Both the position numbers and the translations under genes were made by a program. Below are positions 7,803-13,820 of a stretch of 13,911 nt of DNA, piece by piece. Positions within the stretch are counted from its first letter, which is position 1, and every line of letters starts with the position of its first letter. The notes below the pieces were generated by a model. It was not told the origin of the DNA. It was given only the letters and a program-made list of their open reading frames with translations, and did not search any database. Origin of the DNA: Burkholderiaceae bacterium (GTDB lineage: Bacteria > Pseudomonadota > Gammaproteobacteria > Burkholderiales > Burkholderiaceae_E); contig JAHYJF010000068.1 in assembly GCA_019428955.1 (NCBI GenBank), forward strand, positions 1 through 13,911. The letters run 5' to 3'.

Positions 7803-7985
7803 TCAGAAATCGACAATCCAGTCCTTCATGTCCGTGAGCTCTTCTGGCTTGAGGCTCACTTCAGATTGAGATCCGGCGGGTGCGTTTCACCCCCTGTACT
7901 TCCCCAATTCCTTGGCCATTTCGGCAGCTCGAGAAAACCACCACTGGATTGACTTCTCGCCGCTGTAGATGTCGCACTTCAGCAT
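7803..7985 (-). pseudogene. Small unrecognised gene interrupted by one in-frame TGA
   Basis: From ATG at 7985 the frame reads MLKCDIYSGEKSIQWWFSRA, then EMAKELGKYRG, and meets TGA at 7887-7889. In the same frame it continues NAPAGSQSEVSLKPEELTDM and KDWIVDF to a second TGA at 7803-7805. Both halves look like coding sequence (amphipathic, Glu/Lys-rich, paired Trp), unlike a shadow frame. The total is 61 codons including both stops. No family is recognised and the ribosome site is weak. It lies 90 bases upstream of dctP in the same direction, so an intact version would lead the TRAP operon. The simplest reading is a nonsense mutation; a 32-residue product from the first part is possible. The flanking parts of this 464-base gap (7714-8177) hold the dctP leader and the region ahead of the AlpA-like gene. 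Confidence 0.4.
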
Positions 7986-8068
7986 CAATGGTGCGTATCC
8001 GTCGGATCGACAAGCTTGGAAAATAACCTTTTTTTTACCAGATAACAATGAAAGCAAACGGGGGGGTG

Positions 8069-8087
8069 GCCGTCAGGGGGTGACGGC
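8069..8087. promoter_or_regulatory. Perfect inverted repeat upstream of the AlpA-like gene
   Basis: GCCGTCA, a G5 loop and TGACGGC form a perfect 7-bp stem about 90 bases before the start of the AlpA-like regulator. It could be the operator of that regulator or a leader hairpin. A G7 run (8060-8066) lies just before it and a T8 run at 8029-8036. Confidence 0.35.
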
Positions 8088-8177
8088 TGTCGTCGCCATG
8101 GGTGTCCGCACTCGGGGCACGCCTGCCGATAAACACATCTTCCATATGCGGCTCCAACCACTTCATGGAGAAAACGC

Positions 8178-8372
8178 ATGGAACTGAAGACGAGGGACGA
8201 GGTGTGCCGCGAGCTCGGCATTTCGGCGCGCGGGCTCGAGAAGATGGTCGCTGAAGGCTGCTTCCCGTTGCCCGTGAGGATCGGTAAGCGGGCGGTCTGG
8301 TCGAGCGTGGCGCTGGAACGCCGGCTGGTCGAGGCGTTTGCCGCGCAGGAGAGGTGGGGTAGGCGGGCTTGA
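8178..8372 (+). CDS. AlpA/excisionase-like helix-turn-helix regulator
   Basis: This 64-residue protein is almost entirely one small winged helix-turn-helix of the AlpA/MerR-type excisionase fold: TRDEVCRELGISARGLEKMV (the DNA-reading helices), then EGCFPLPVRIGKRAVWSS (the wing), then a short helix. Such proteins are usually encoded by prophages and integrative elements, where they activate integrase genes or act as directionality factors. ATG at 8178 has GGAG 7 bases upstream. No integrase, replication gene or phage gene is in the window, so it is either a remnant of an excised or eroded element or has a new target. The next gene is convergent with a 71-base gap that shows no clear terminator. 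Confidence 0.7.
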   Translation: MELKTRDEVCRELGISARGLEKMVAEGCFPLPVRIGKRAVWSSVALERRLVEAFAAQERWGRRA

Positions 8373-8443
8373 GGTCCGAACGGGAGTGGAGGCCCCTGTC
8401 TCAAAGGTGCGCCGTTCCTGATTTCGCCTTCCAGACCGCCGGC

Positions 8444-9799
8444 TCAGAGCTTCGACGCAGCCTTGCCTGCAGCCAGCAGCACCGGATCCCAGACTGGCGA
8501 GAACGGCGGAGCGTACGACAGGTCCATCCCGCTCATCTCGTGCACAGTCATGCCATTCCACAGCGCCGTGGCCAGTACATCGATGCGCTTGCCAGCATCT
8601 TCACCGCCGACGATCTGTGCGCCGAGCAATCGACCCGTCTGACGCTCAGCCACGACCTTGACGCGCATCGATTGGGCGCCCGGGTAATACCCCGCCCGGC
8701 TCGACGCTTCGGTGATTTCCGCGAAGGCGTCGAGCCCGGCGGCAGCAGCCTCGCGCTCGGTCAGCCCGGTGCGGGCAATCTCCAGATGCTTGAACTTGGT
8801 GATCGCCGTGCCCAGCACACCGCCGAATGTGGCCTCACCGCCGGCGATGTTGGTGCCGGCGCAGCGGCCCTGCTTGTTGGCATGTGTGCCCAGGGCCAGC
8901 ACGACACCACGCCCGGTAATCCGGTGGCGGGACTCCACGCAGTCGCCGGCGGCCCACACATGCGGCGCGCCAGTACGCAGGTGGTCGTCGACGATGATGC
9001 CGCCACTCTCTCCCACGGCGATACCTGCGGCGCGGGCCAGCTCCGAGTTGGCGCGCACACCCAGGCCGATGACCACCAGGTTGGCCTTGACCGGCCCGGC
9101 CTCGGTCTCGACGGCGGTCACCCGTCCGTCGCTCACCGTGAAGCCGGTGACCGAGGTGCCCAGTCGCAGGTCGATGCCGGCGGAGCGCATCGCGTCTGTG
9201 ACAGCGACGGCCATGTCGGCATCGAGCACAGCACCCATGGGCGCGTCGAGCTTTTCAATCACGGACACGGCCAGACCGCGTGCAAGCAGATTCTCGGCGA
9301 CCTCCAGTCCGATGTAGCCAGCGCCAACCACCACGGCGTGCCGTGTTCCCGCGGCAAGCGCTTGTTCCACTTTGGCTGCATCGGCGAGCGTTCGCAGCTG
9401 CAGGACACCTTCAGCGTCGATGCCCGGCCATGGCGGCGTAATGCCCGATGCGCCCGTGGCGATCAGAAGCTCGTCGTAATGGGTGACCGACTCTTGGCCC
9501 GTGTCGAGATTGCGCACGGTCACAGTGGCGGTCTGGGTGTCGATGGCGGTGACCTCGTGCCGAATCCGAACATCGATGCCCTTGGCCCGATGCTCTTCCG
9601 GGGTGCGGGCCACAAGATCGGCCGGGGCCTCGACGAGTCCGCCAATCAGATAGGGGAGACCGCAGGCAGCGTAAGACGTGCGAGACCCGCGCTCGAAGGC
9701 CAGGATCTCGAGCTCGTCGGCGGATACCATCCGTCGCGCCTGAGCAGCCGCGGTCATCCCTGCAGCGTCGCCACCAATGATCACCAGTCGTCGTGCCAT
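8444..9799 (-). CDS. FAD-dependent NAD(P)H oxidoreductase, CoA-disulfide reductase/NADH oxidase family
   Basis: This 451-residue cytoplasmic flavoprotein belongs to the single-cysteine branch of the disulfide reductase superfamily. The N-terminal FAD site is GGDAAGMTAA (residues 9-18). SYAACGLPY carries the redox-active Cys46. The NAD(P)H-binding GAGYIGLE is at 159-166, and the second FAD contact WAAGDC is at 282-287. The C-terminal dimerisation domain ends MDLSYAPPFSPVWDP, which is characteristic of the group. Members reduce CoA disulfide, persulfides, peroxide or oxygen with NAD(P)H; the sequence does not decide between these. No rhodanese domain is fused. It starts at ATG 9799, with a GGA-rich stretch upstream. 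A perfect inverted repeat lies 45 bases before the start. The frame is intact, unlike most of the genes to its right. Confidence 0.9.
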   Translation of the reverse strand: MARRLVIIGGDAAGMTAAAQARRMVSADELEILAFERGSRTSYAACGLPYLIGGLVEAPADLVARTPEEHRAKGIDVRIRHEVTAIDTQTATVTVRNLDTGQESVTHYDELLIATGASGITPPWPGIDAEGVLQLRTLADAAKVEQALAAGTRHAVVVGAGYIGLEVAENLLARGLAVSVIEKLDAPMGAVLDADMAVAVTDAMRSAGIDLRLGTSVTGFTVSDGRVTAVETEAGPVKANLVVIGLGVRANSELARAAGIAVGESGGIIVDDHLRTGAPHVWAAGDCVESRHRITGRGVVLALGTHANKQGRCAGTNIAGGEATFGGVLGTAITKFKHLEIARTGLTEREAAAAGLDAFAEITEASSRAGYYPGAQSMRVKVVAERQTGRLLGAQIVGGEDAGKRIDVLATALWNGMTVHEMSGMDLSYAPPFSPVWDPVLLAAGKAASKL

Positions 9800-9844
9800 T
9801 TCCGTCCATCCATCGTGGTTGTGTTCGTCGCTCGATCAGGATCC

Positions 9845-9875
9845 TGACCCGGGCATCGTGACGCGGCCCGGGTCA
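9845..9875. promoter_or_regulatory. Perfect 10-bp inverted repeat upstream of the NAD(P)H oxidoreductase
   Basis: TGACCCGGGC and GCCCGGGTCA are separated by 11 bases (ATCGTGACGCG). Centre-to-centre spacing of the arms is 21 bases, two helical turns, which suits a dimeric repressor or activator site as well as an RNA hairpin. It sits 46-76 bases upstream of the oxidoreductase start. No further gene is seen from 9876 to 9966, apart from a weaker 6-bp repeat, AGTACC/GGTACT, at 9973-9993. Confidence 0.5.
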
Positions 9876-9966
9876 AGCGGTCACGCCGGCTCAATCGCCG
9901 TTGAAACTGCCCGGCTCATCAATTCACCCGGATTAGCGCGGCCGCAGTGCGACCGCCTCGCTCCAC

Positions 9967-10233
9967 TCAAGAAGTACCAGCTTGAAGGGTACTATTAATT
10001 GCCGGAATGCCGTCGGCGGTTAGTGGCATGACGTGGCTGATAGTGACCGACTCTACTCCTAGCGTGTGGCACAGGAGTCCGTCCCACTTGGCGGGTCCCC
10101 ATTTCACCAGGAAGGGAATAATCCCGTCGCCAGCTTGAGCAGCTGGAACGATGACGTCAGCGGGCAACGGTGTCGTGCATTCGTCCGCAGGTGCCGCCAA
10201 TGTGAAGAAGTGCAGGTGATGCGCTTGGCCCTT
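9967..10233 (-). pseudogene. Fragment resembling a glyoxalase-like (VOC) protein
   Basis: The frame is open from just after a TGA (10234-10236) and begins KGQAHHLHFFT with no good start; a TTG at 10200 is the first candidate. The part VPAAQAGDGIIPFLVKWG followed by ESVTISHVMPLTADGIPAI resembles the IPFLxxWG...SLTxxHPDP pattern of glyoxalase-like domain proteins, which are normally over 200 residues. About 88 codons remain and the N-terminal half is absent. The resemblance is from memory and modest. If right, this is the 3' remnant of a broken gene; otherwise it is an unrecognised small frame. Confidence 0.3.
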
Positions 10234-10286
10234 TCAAACCATCTTGAGCGCTAGCTTTCGGCGGCAGAACCGACGAGGCAAGGGTT

Positions 10287-10759
10287 TCAGGACTGCGACT
10301 GCTCCCAGAACGCGAAAGTGCGCGCCCCGGTGCGCGCGGCGTGCTCCTTGTAGATGGACGCCAGGCAGACAAAGAGCGCGCGTGAATAGGGCGCCAGCCC
10401 CAGCAGCCGCAAGCTGGTGAGAATGCGCGTCAGCCTCAGGTAGTTGTGGTTGCATGTCCTGACCCAGAGCTGGCAGCGCTCCGGCCAGTGCAGCCCCGAT
10501 TGATCACCGGTTGATCGCTGTCGCCTTCACCCAGTTGAAGGCCATAGAACTCGAGCATGCGGCGCAGGGCAGCGAGCGCTGGTTGTCGTGCTGGGACCGG
10601 GCTCTTGCGCAAGGCGACGACGGTGGCATCGTCCAGCGTATCCGATCCTTTCATGTCGGTGATCAGGCCGTTTACGTAGTGGTTCAAATCCTGCGTGACG
10701 CCGTAGAGGCTGCGAATGGCGATGACCATCGGGGTGGCAGCTAATGCGGCGCCGAGCAT
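10287..10759 (-). pseudogene. Chimeric, frameshifted gene with an OGFr-like domain
   Basis: A proper start is present: ATG at 10759 with AAGGA 7 bases upstream. The first 40-45 residues (ATPMVIAIRSLYGVTQDLNH and following) do not look like the opioid growth factor receptor (OGFr) conserved region. The next part, LDDATVVALR then ALRRMLEFYGLQL, does. Near 10500-10520 the frame shifts: the original frame runs on to a stop at 10436, while the domain resumes in another frame as HWPERCQLW, then NHNYLRLTRILTSLRLLGLA and the tail ARTFAFWEQSQS, stopping at 10287-10289. The bacterial members of this domain family have no established function and are usually about twice this length. I infer a deletion joining the start of an unrelated gene to the second half of an OGFr-type gene, then a frameshift. 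Confidence 0.6.
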
Positions 10760-10844
10760 CCTGTAATCCTTAGAAATAGGTCAATTGCCCAGGAAGAGGT
10801 TCGGACACTCGAACATCCTGTGGCGCCCAGCATCCCAGGACAAG

Positions 10845-10863
10845 CACCCAACACTTTTGGGTG
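10845..10863. other. Perfect 7-bp stem-loop
   Basis: CACCCAA, loop CACTT, TTGGGTG. It lies in the 181-base gap (10760-10940) between the GIY-YIG-like remnant and the OGFr chimera. No T-run follows on either strand, so a terminator role is only possible. Nothing else in that gap looks like a gene. Confidence 0.3.
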
Positions 10864-10940
10864 AGACCCGTTCCGCGACATTGCGCCGCCTGTCGAAAAG
10901 ATCTGCGCGTCCGTCAGCGGCCATAGTGCGTCGGCTGCAT

Positions 10941-11171
10941 TTATGCGGAAGTATTCCGAGGATCATCCCGTCCTTGCGAGGCCGCTTTGGCACAAGAACT
11001 TCTGCTCGTTGATTTCGAGATGTGCTTCTGGTACCGCCGTTCCGGCGCAAGTGCCGGCGATCCCACGTAGACGCAGGGCTTGTGCGCGACGTGATTGGGG
11101 TTCTCGCGGGCGAAACGTCGCTCGTCAAGCACTGCATTCCGCAAGCGAATTACGTACACGTAGAAGGGCAT
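10941..11171 (-). pseudogene. GIY-YIG-like nuclease, C-terminally degraded
   Basis: ATG at 11171 has an excellent GGGGAGG ribosome site 6 bases upstream. The product begins MPFYVYVIRL, then DERRFARENPNHV and KPCVYVGS, the Y-x-Y ... VYVG arrangement of small GIY-YIG-like proteins, followed by PERRYQKH. After KHISK the sequence becomes Ser/Ala/Arg-rich (STSRSSCAKAASQGRDDPRN) and stops at residue 76, where relatives run to roughly 110-120 residues with a conserved second half. So a frameshift or deletion probably lies near 11010-11030. It follows the HD-domain gene by 25 bases in the same direction, as the second gene of a two-gene message. Family assignment is by motif only. Confidence 0.45.
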
Positions 11172-11196
11172 CAACTGCCTCCCCATCATCCTTCGT

Positions 11197-11748
11197 CTAA
11201 CCGAGGGTCGTCGATCCTGGCGTGCGCCTTCCGCGGCCTCGGCGCGTCCCCACCGAAATCCTCACCGCCCGCGCGATCACTTCCGGGTGGCGCGCGGGTT
11301 CAGTGCAAAGTCTCTCGGCCCTGGGTCGAATCCCTGCCCGCGCCAGATCCAACCGATCCGCATCCCAGCAGGCCACGATCGCTGATTCGCCGACCGTGTG
11401 CCCGTCGCTATGCAGGCGCATCGCCTCGCAGAGGTGTTCGAACTCGCGGTGGCTCAGTTCGGGTATGTACCCATCGAAGCGCAAACGGATCGCGAAGTCG
11501 GCGGCACGCAACCCGTGCGCGGGGTCGCGGCGATCGTTGTGGCGCTGGCTGTCGTGCAGGAACGCGAACCACGCGAGCACCTGTGGGTTGACGTCGAGAT
11601 GCCGCGCGAGCCGGCGCCCATGCATCCAAACCCGGCTCCAGTGGGGGAGGCCGTGGATACCGTCGGCGACACGCAATCGGAACTGCGGGCGGACGATGGC
11701 CAGTGCCTTGTGGATGATTCCCCGGCATTCCATGTCTTCTTTCGCCAC
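11197..11748 (-). CDS. HD-domain metal-dependent phosphohydrolase
   Basis: This 183-residue cytoplasmic protein has the metal-binding order of HD hydrolases: HGLPHW (His32, His36), FLHDSQR (His65-Asp66), a later histidine in SDGHTVG (His117), and CWDADRLDL (Asp129, Asp131). The CWDADRLDL...GI.P....LCT ending is typical of a short bacterial HD subfamily without known substrate. The start is either GTG at 11748 (GAAGG 9 bases upstream, used here) or ATG at 11733, where the ribosome site is poorer. The frame is intact and it leads the GIY-YIG-like remnant. It is divergent from the plus-strand gene starting at 12058, so the 309 bases between (11749-12057) hold promoters for both and no gene I can support. 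Confidence 0.75.
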   Translation of the reverse strand: MAKEDMECRGIIHKALAIVRPQFRLRVADGIHGLPHWSRVWMHGRRLARHLDVNPQVLAWFAFLHDSQRHNDRRDPAHGLRAADFAIRLRFDGYIPELSHREFEHLCEAMRLHSDGHTVGESAIVACWDADRLDLARAGIRPRAERLCTEPARHPEVIARAVRISVGTRRGRGRRTPGSTTLG

Positions 11749-11940
11749 GAGTGCTTGCCTTCGCTAGATTCCGTCCGTTAGCTGCGTTGATCGCCGCCGC
11801 GCACATCGAACAAAAGAGTAGCCGATTCGCGTCGGCCGGTCTCTCATTCTTTCTGGTGGCCGTAAGCGGCGCCGCCGCGTCTGCGCCCGCCAAGCGTGGT
11901 TACGCATTGGTCCGAGTGTCGGCAGACAGAGTGCTCTCCA

Positions 11941-12008
11941 CCCCCCCCTTGACAAAGGCCAATCCCTTCCGGCCATGCTGAATATGTACGCATACGTGCG
12001 CACGTGTG
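11941..12008 (+). promoter_or_regulatory. Promoter region with C8 run, TTGACA box and alternating purine-pyrimidine tract
   Basis: A run of eight C (11941-11948) abuts a consensus -35 box TTGACA (11949-11954). A poor -10 (CATGCT, 11974-11979, 19-base spacer) may follow. From 11982 to 12008 the sequence alternates purine and pyrimidine without a break for 27 bases. Within it ACGTGCGCACGT (11994-12005) is a perfect 12-bp palindrome. The region sits 50-117 bases before the start at 12058 and probably controls the three-gene set to the right; the palindrome would be a natural operator. Confidence 0.5.
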
Positions 12009-12057
12009 AGGGCGGCGAACGACGCCGACCGATTTGGCAACGAACGGAGAGAAAGCC

Positions 12058-12600
12058 ATGCCACAAATTATTTGCGGATTCGCAGTCGAAGAAGTATTGA
12101 CCGGTCCGGGTCGGACACCGGAATCCTCGGTGTCGCTCGAATTCCTGGACGAAGACATCGAGGTCCTCAACGCGATCACTCAGCGGTACCAGGTCTCGGC
12201 GCACCTGTTCGCCATGGGTTGGACACCGCGCACCTTCGGGCGCCCCGATCCGCCGTGGGCGATCCTGGCGCTGCCAGCCCACTACGCGATCCTGGGGCAC
12301 CTGATGGCGGCCCGCGAGCGCAAGTCGGACTACCTGTGCAGCTACTACGCGCAGCATGACAAGCCCCACGACCCGAGGGAAGGTGGGGTGCCGCCGGCGG
12401 GTCTTATCCACATCTTCAGCGCCGAAGGGTTCACAGCGGCAGCAGCACGAAGTCCCTGCGTCGCCGCCCTGTCGAAAAACCTGGCCGAGGTGTCGCGCCG
12501 GGGTAATTGGTTGGTCATCGCAGACCCGCTGCCCGACGCGTCGCTTGCAGAGTGGGCGATCGACAACGATGCCCTGTTCTGGGGAGCGTACTGCGCCTGA
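12058..12600 (+). CDS. Unrecognised 180-residue protein, first gene of a three-gene set
   Basis: I do not recognise a family. The frame is intact, the start ATG at 12058 has GGAG about 9 bases upstream, and codon choice matches the surrounding genes. The protein is soluble and acidic, without signal peptide or membrane helix. Visible features are an acidic early segment (SLEFLDEDIEVLNAITQRY), a Pro/Trp-rich centre (FGRPDPPWAILALPAHY), SDYLCSYYAQHDKPHD, and a C-terminal part with short hydrophobic strands (GLIHIFSAEGF, NWLVIADPLPD) suggesting an alpha/beta fold. Four cysteines are scattered rather than paired. It lies 75 bases upstream of a second unknown gene with a hairpin between them. Function unknown. 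Confidence 0.7.
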   Translation: MPQIICGFAVEEVLTGPGRTPESSVSLEFLDEDIEVLNAITQRYQVSAHLFAMGWTPRTFGRPDPPWAILALPAHYAILGHLMAARERKSDYLCSYYAQHDKPHDPREGGVPPAGLIHIFSAEGFTAAAARSPCVAALSKNLAEVSRRGNWLVIADPLPDASLAEWAIDNDALFWGAYCA

Positions 12601-12610
12601 TCCTCCCGAG

Positions 12611-12634
12611 CCAGGCTCACGCCGTGAGCTCTGG
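12611..12634. other. Intergenic hairpin between the two unknown genes
   Basis: CCAGGCTCAC, loop GCC, GTGAGC, one bulged T, then CTGG: ten pairs with a single bulge. It begins 10 bases after the stop at 12600 and ends 41 bases before the next start. No T-run follows, so read-through is expected; it may separate expression levels of the two genes. Confidence 0.45.
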
Positions 12635-12675
12635 TCCTGTCATGCTCAATTGAATCACACCGAGGAGTACGTCAA

Positions 12676-13065
12676 ATGCTTAGAAGCGAATGGAAGTTCA
12701 CCTATCCCGCAGCTCGCCTCGCCGAGGCCGCACTCGCGAAGTTCACGTACCACGATGAGCGGCACGCATGGTGGTCGGAGAAACGCCACGAGGTGATGGC
12801 GACGATCCGCTCCGAGGGGATCGAGGTCGACGAACGCATGGTGCTCGCCCACACGAACCCGAAGGCACAGGATTGGGATCGCGGCACGAGGGTGATGGTG
12901 CGCAACGACCTGCAGGAAAACCTTGCGGAGTGCATGCAGAAACTGCGTCATCACACTGCGCTTCGTCGCGACTACGACGGCTGGATCCAGGCGCTGCAGG
13001 CAAATGCCACGGCACACATGGAGCTCGACATCGACGACTACCTTTTCTTCTTCGGAAGGAATTGA
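12676..13065 (+). CDS. Unrecognised 129-residue protein, second gene of the set
   Basis: No named family is recognised, though the pattern YHDERHAWWSEKRHEVMATI with SEGIEVDE, and the ending DYDGWIQAL...MELDIDDYLFFFG, look like a conserved small helical protein I have seen only as hypothetical. GAGGAG precedes ATG at 12676 by about 8 bases and the frame is intact. It is soluble, charged, largely helical and rich in Trp/His; the paired Trp with flanking Lys/Arg/Glu suggests a long amphipathic helix. It is followed after 31 bases by the deacetylase-family gene with its own GAGGAG site, so the three are probably one operon. Function unknown. Confidence 0.7.
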   Translation: MLRSEWKFTYPAARLAEAALAKFTYHDERHAWWSEKRHEVMATIRSEGIEVDERMVLAHTNPKAQDWDRGTRVMVRNDLQENLAECMQKLRHHTALRRDYDGWIQALQANATAHMELDIDDYLFFFGRN

Positions 13066-13096
13066 AGCGACACCAATCTCCCACGAGGAGAACCGC

Positions 13097-13785
13097 ATGC
13101 CTATTCCTGTCTTCTACAACCCCGCCCAGTCGGTCGCCACGGCGCAGGGCTACTCGCCCTCGGCATGCACGTCATGGAGGGGCGGGCTCGGGTGGCCTGC
13201 TCGCCCACGATCGGTTTCCACCACGCCGGCTATCACGATGGCGGCGGTTTCTGCACCTTCAACGGGCTGGTCGCCACCGCGCTGGAACTCAAGGCGCTCG
13301 GACTCGTGGACGCGGTCGGCATTCTCGACATGGACCAGCACTACGGCGATGGCACGGACGACATTATCTTCCGGCTCGACCTGTCGTGGGTCCGCCATAT
13401 CTCCACGGGCGGAAATCGCAACGCACGCCAGCGGATGCTTGAGCATGGACGGGAGATGGTCGTCGAGAAGTTCGCCGCCGTCGACCTCCTGCTGTACCAG
13501 GCGGGCGCAGATTCACACGTGGACGATCCCCTCGGCGGCTACCTCGGCACCGAGCAGATGCGCCGGCGTGACGCCGACGTCTTTGCGGCGTGTGAGGGGG
13601 CGAATATCCCGCTCGTTTGGAACCTGGCCGGCGGCTACCAGCGCGATGCAAGCGGCGGCATAGCCCCGGTACTGGGTTTGCACCGCAACACGATGAACGA
13701 GTGCATCCGCGTCTATGCCGCCGCCGGGGAGCAGGCCGCCAGCGCGTTATCGCGAGTGGCTGTCCCAGTCCCAGTCCCAGGGTAA
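13097..13785 (+). pseudogene. Histone deacetylase/acetylpolyamine amidohydrolase family gene with N-terminal deletion
   Basis: ATG at 13097 (GAGGAG upstream) opens with the family start MPIPVFYNPAQSV and continues to GYSPSA. About 75-100 residues of the usual N-terminal half are then missing, and the match resumes in another frame near 13150 (GMHVMEGRARVACSPTIGFHHAGY). The catalytic half is intact: the paired histidines of GFHHAGY, the zinc ligands Asp and His in DMDQHYGDGT, the third ligand in QAGADSHVDDPLGG, and the catalytic tyrosine in LAGGYQRD. Intact relatives are about 300-350 residues, zinc-dependent deacylases. From ATG 13165 a 206-residue product could be made but would lack the part that builds one wall of the active-site tunnel. 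The C-terminus ends VPVPVPG from a triplicated GTCCCA (13762-13779). A sequencing or assembly fault at 13145-13166 is the alternative. Confidence 0.8.
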
Positions 13786-13820
13786 GTCAATTCCAATAGA
13801 GGTATGAGTCTGAACGATTG

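Noticed and set aside
7887..7889. In-frame TGA as a selenocysteine codon
   Set aside because: No redox motif or catalytic context surrounds it, the protein family is unknown, and no clear SECIS stem was seen immediately downstream; kept only as a minor alternative.
7985..8404. Minus-strand frame with CPECG...CFHC, zinc-ribbon-like
   Set aside because: It is antisense to the AlpA-like gene over half its length and has no ribosome site; the cysteine pairs look accidental.
8369..9847. A 492-codon open frame on the plus strand
   Set aside because: It is antisense to the intact flavin oxidoreductase across almost its full length, is rich in Gly/Arg/His without motifs, and has no family resemblance; a GC-driven shadow.
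10681..10691. GGTTCAAATCC, resembling a tRNA T-loop
   Set aside because: The flanking bases do not form the T-stem, no acceptor or anticodon stems surround it, and it lies inside the coding start of the chimeric gene on the other strand.
10781..11137. A 118-codon minus frame after the GIY-YIG-like gene
   Set aside because: It has no credible start, no motif, and overlaps the GIY-YIG-like frame; it may contain displaced pieces of that gene but I cannot show it.
9967..11748. Integron cassette array, suggested by several small genes in one direction
   Set aside because: No integrase and no recurrent attC-like repeats with the expected core sites were seen between the genes; the hairpins present differ from one another.
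11764..12411. A 215-codon minus frame across the divergent promoter region
   Set aside because: It runs antisense through the first unknown gene, whose own start signals and composition are better, and it spans the promoter features.
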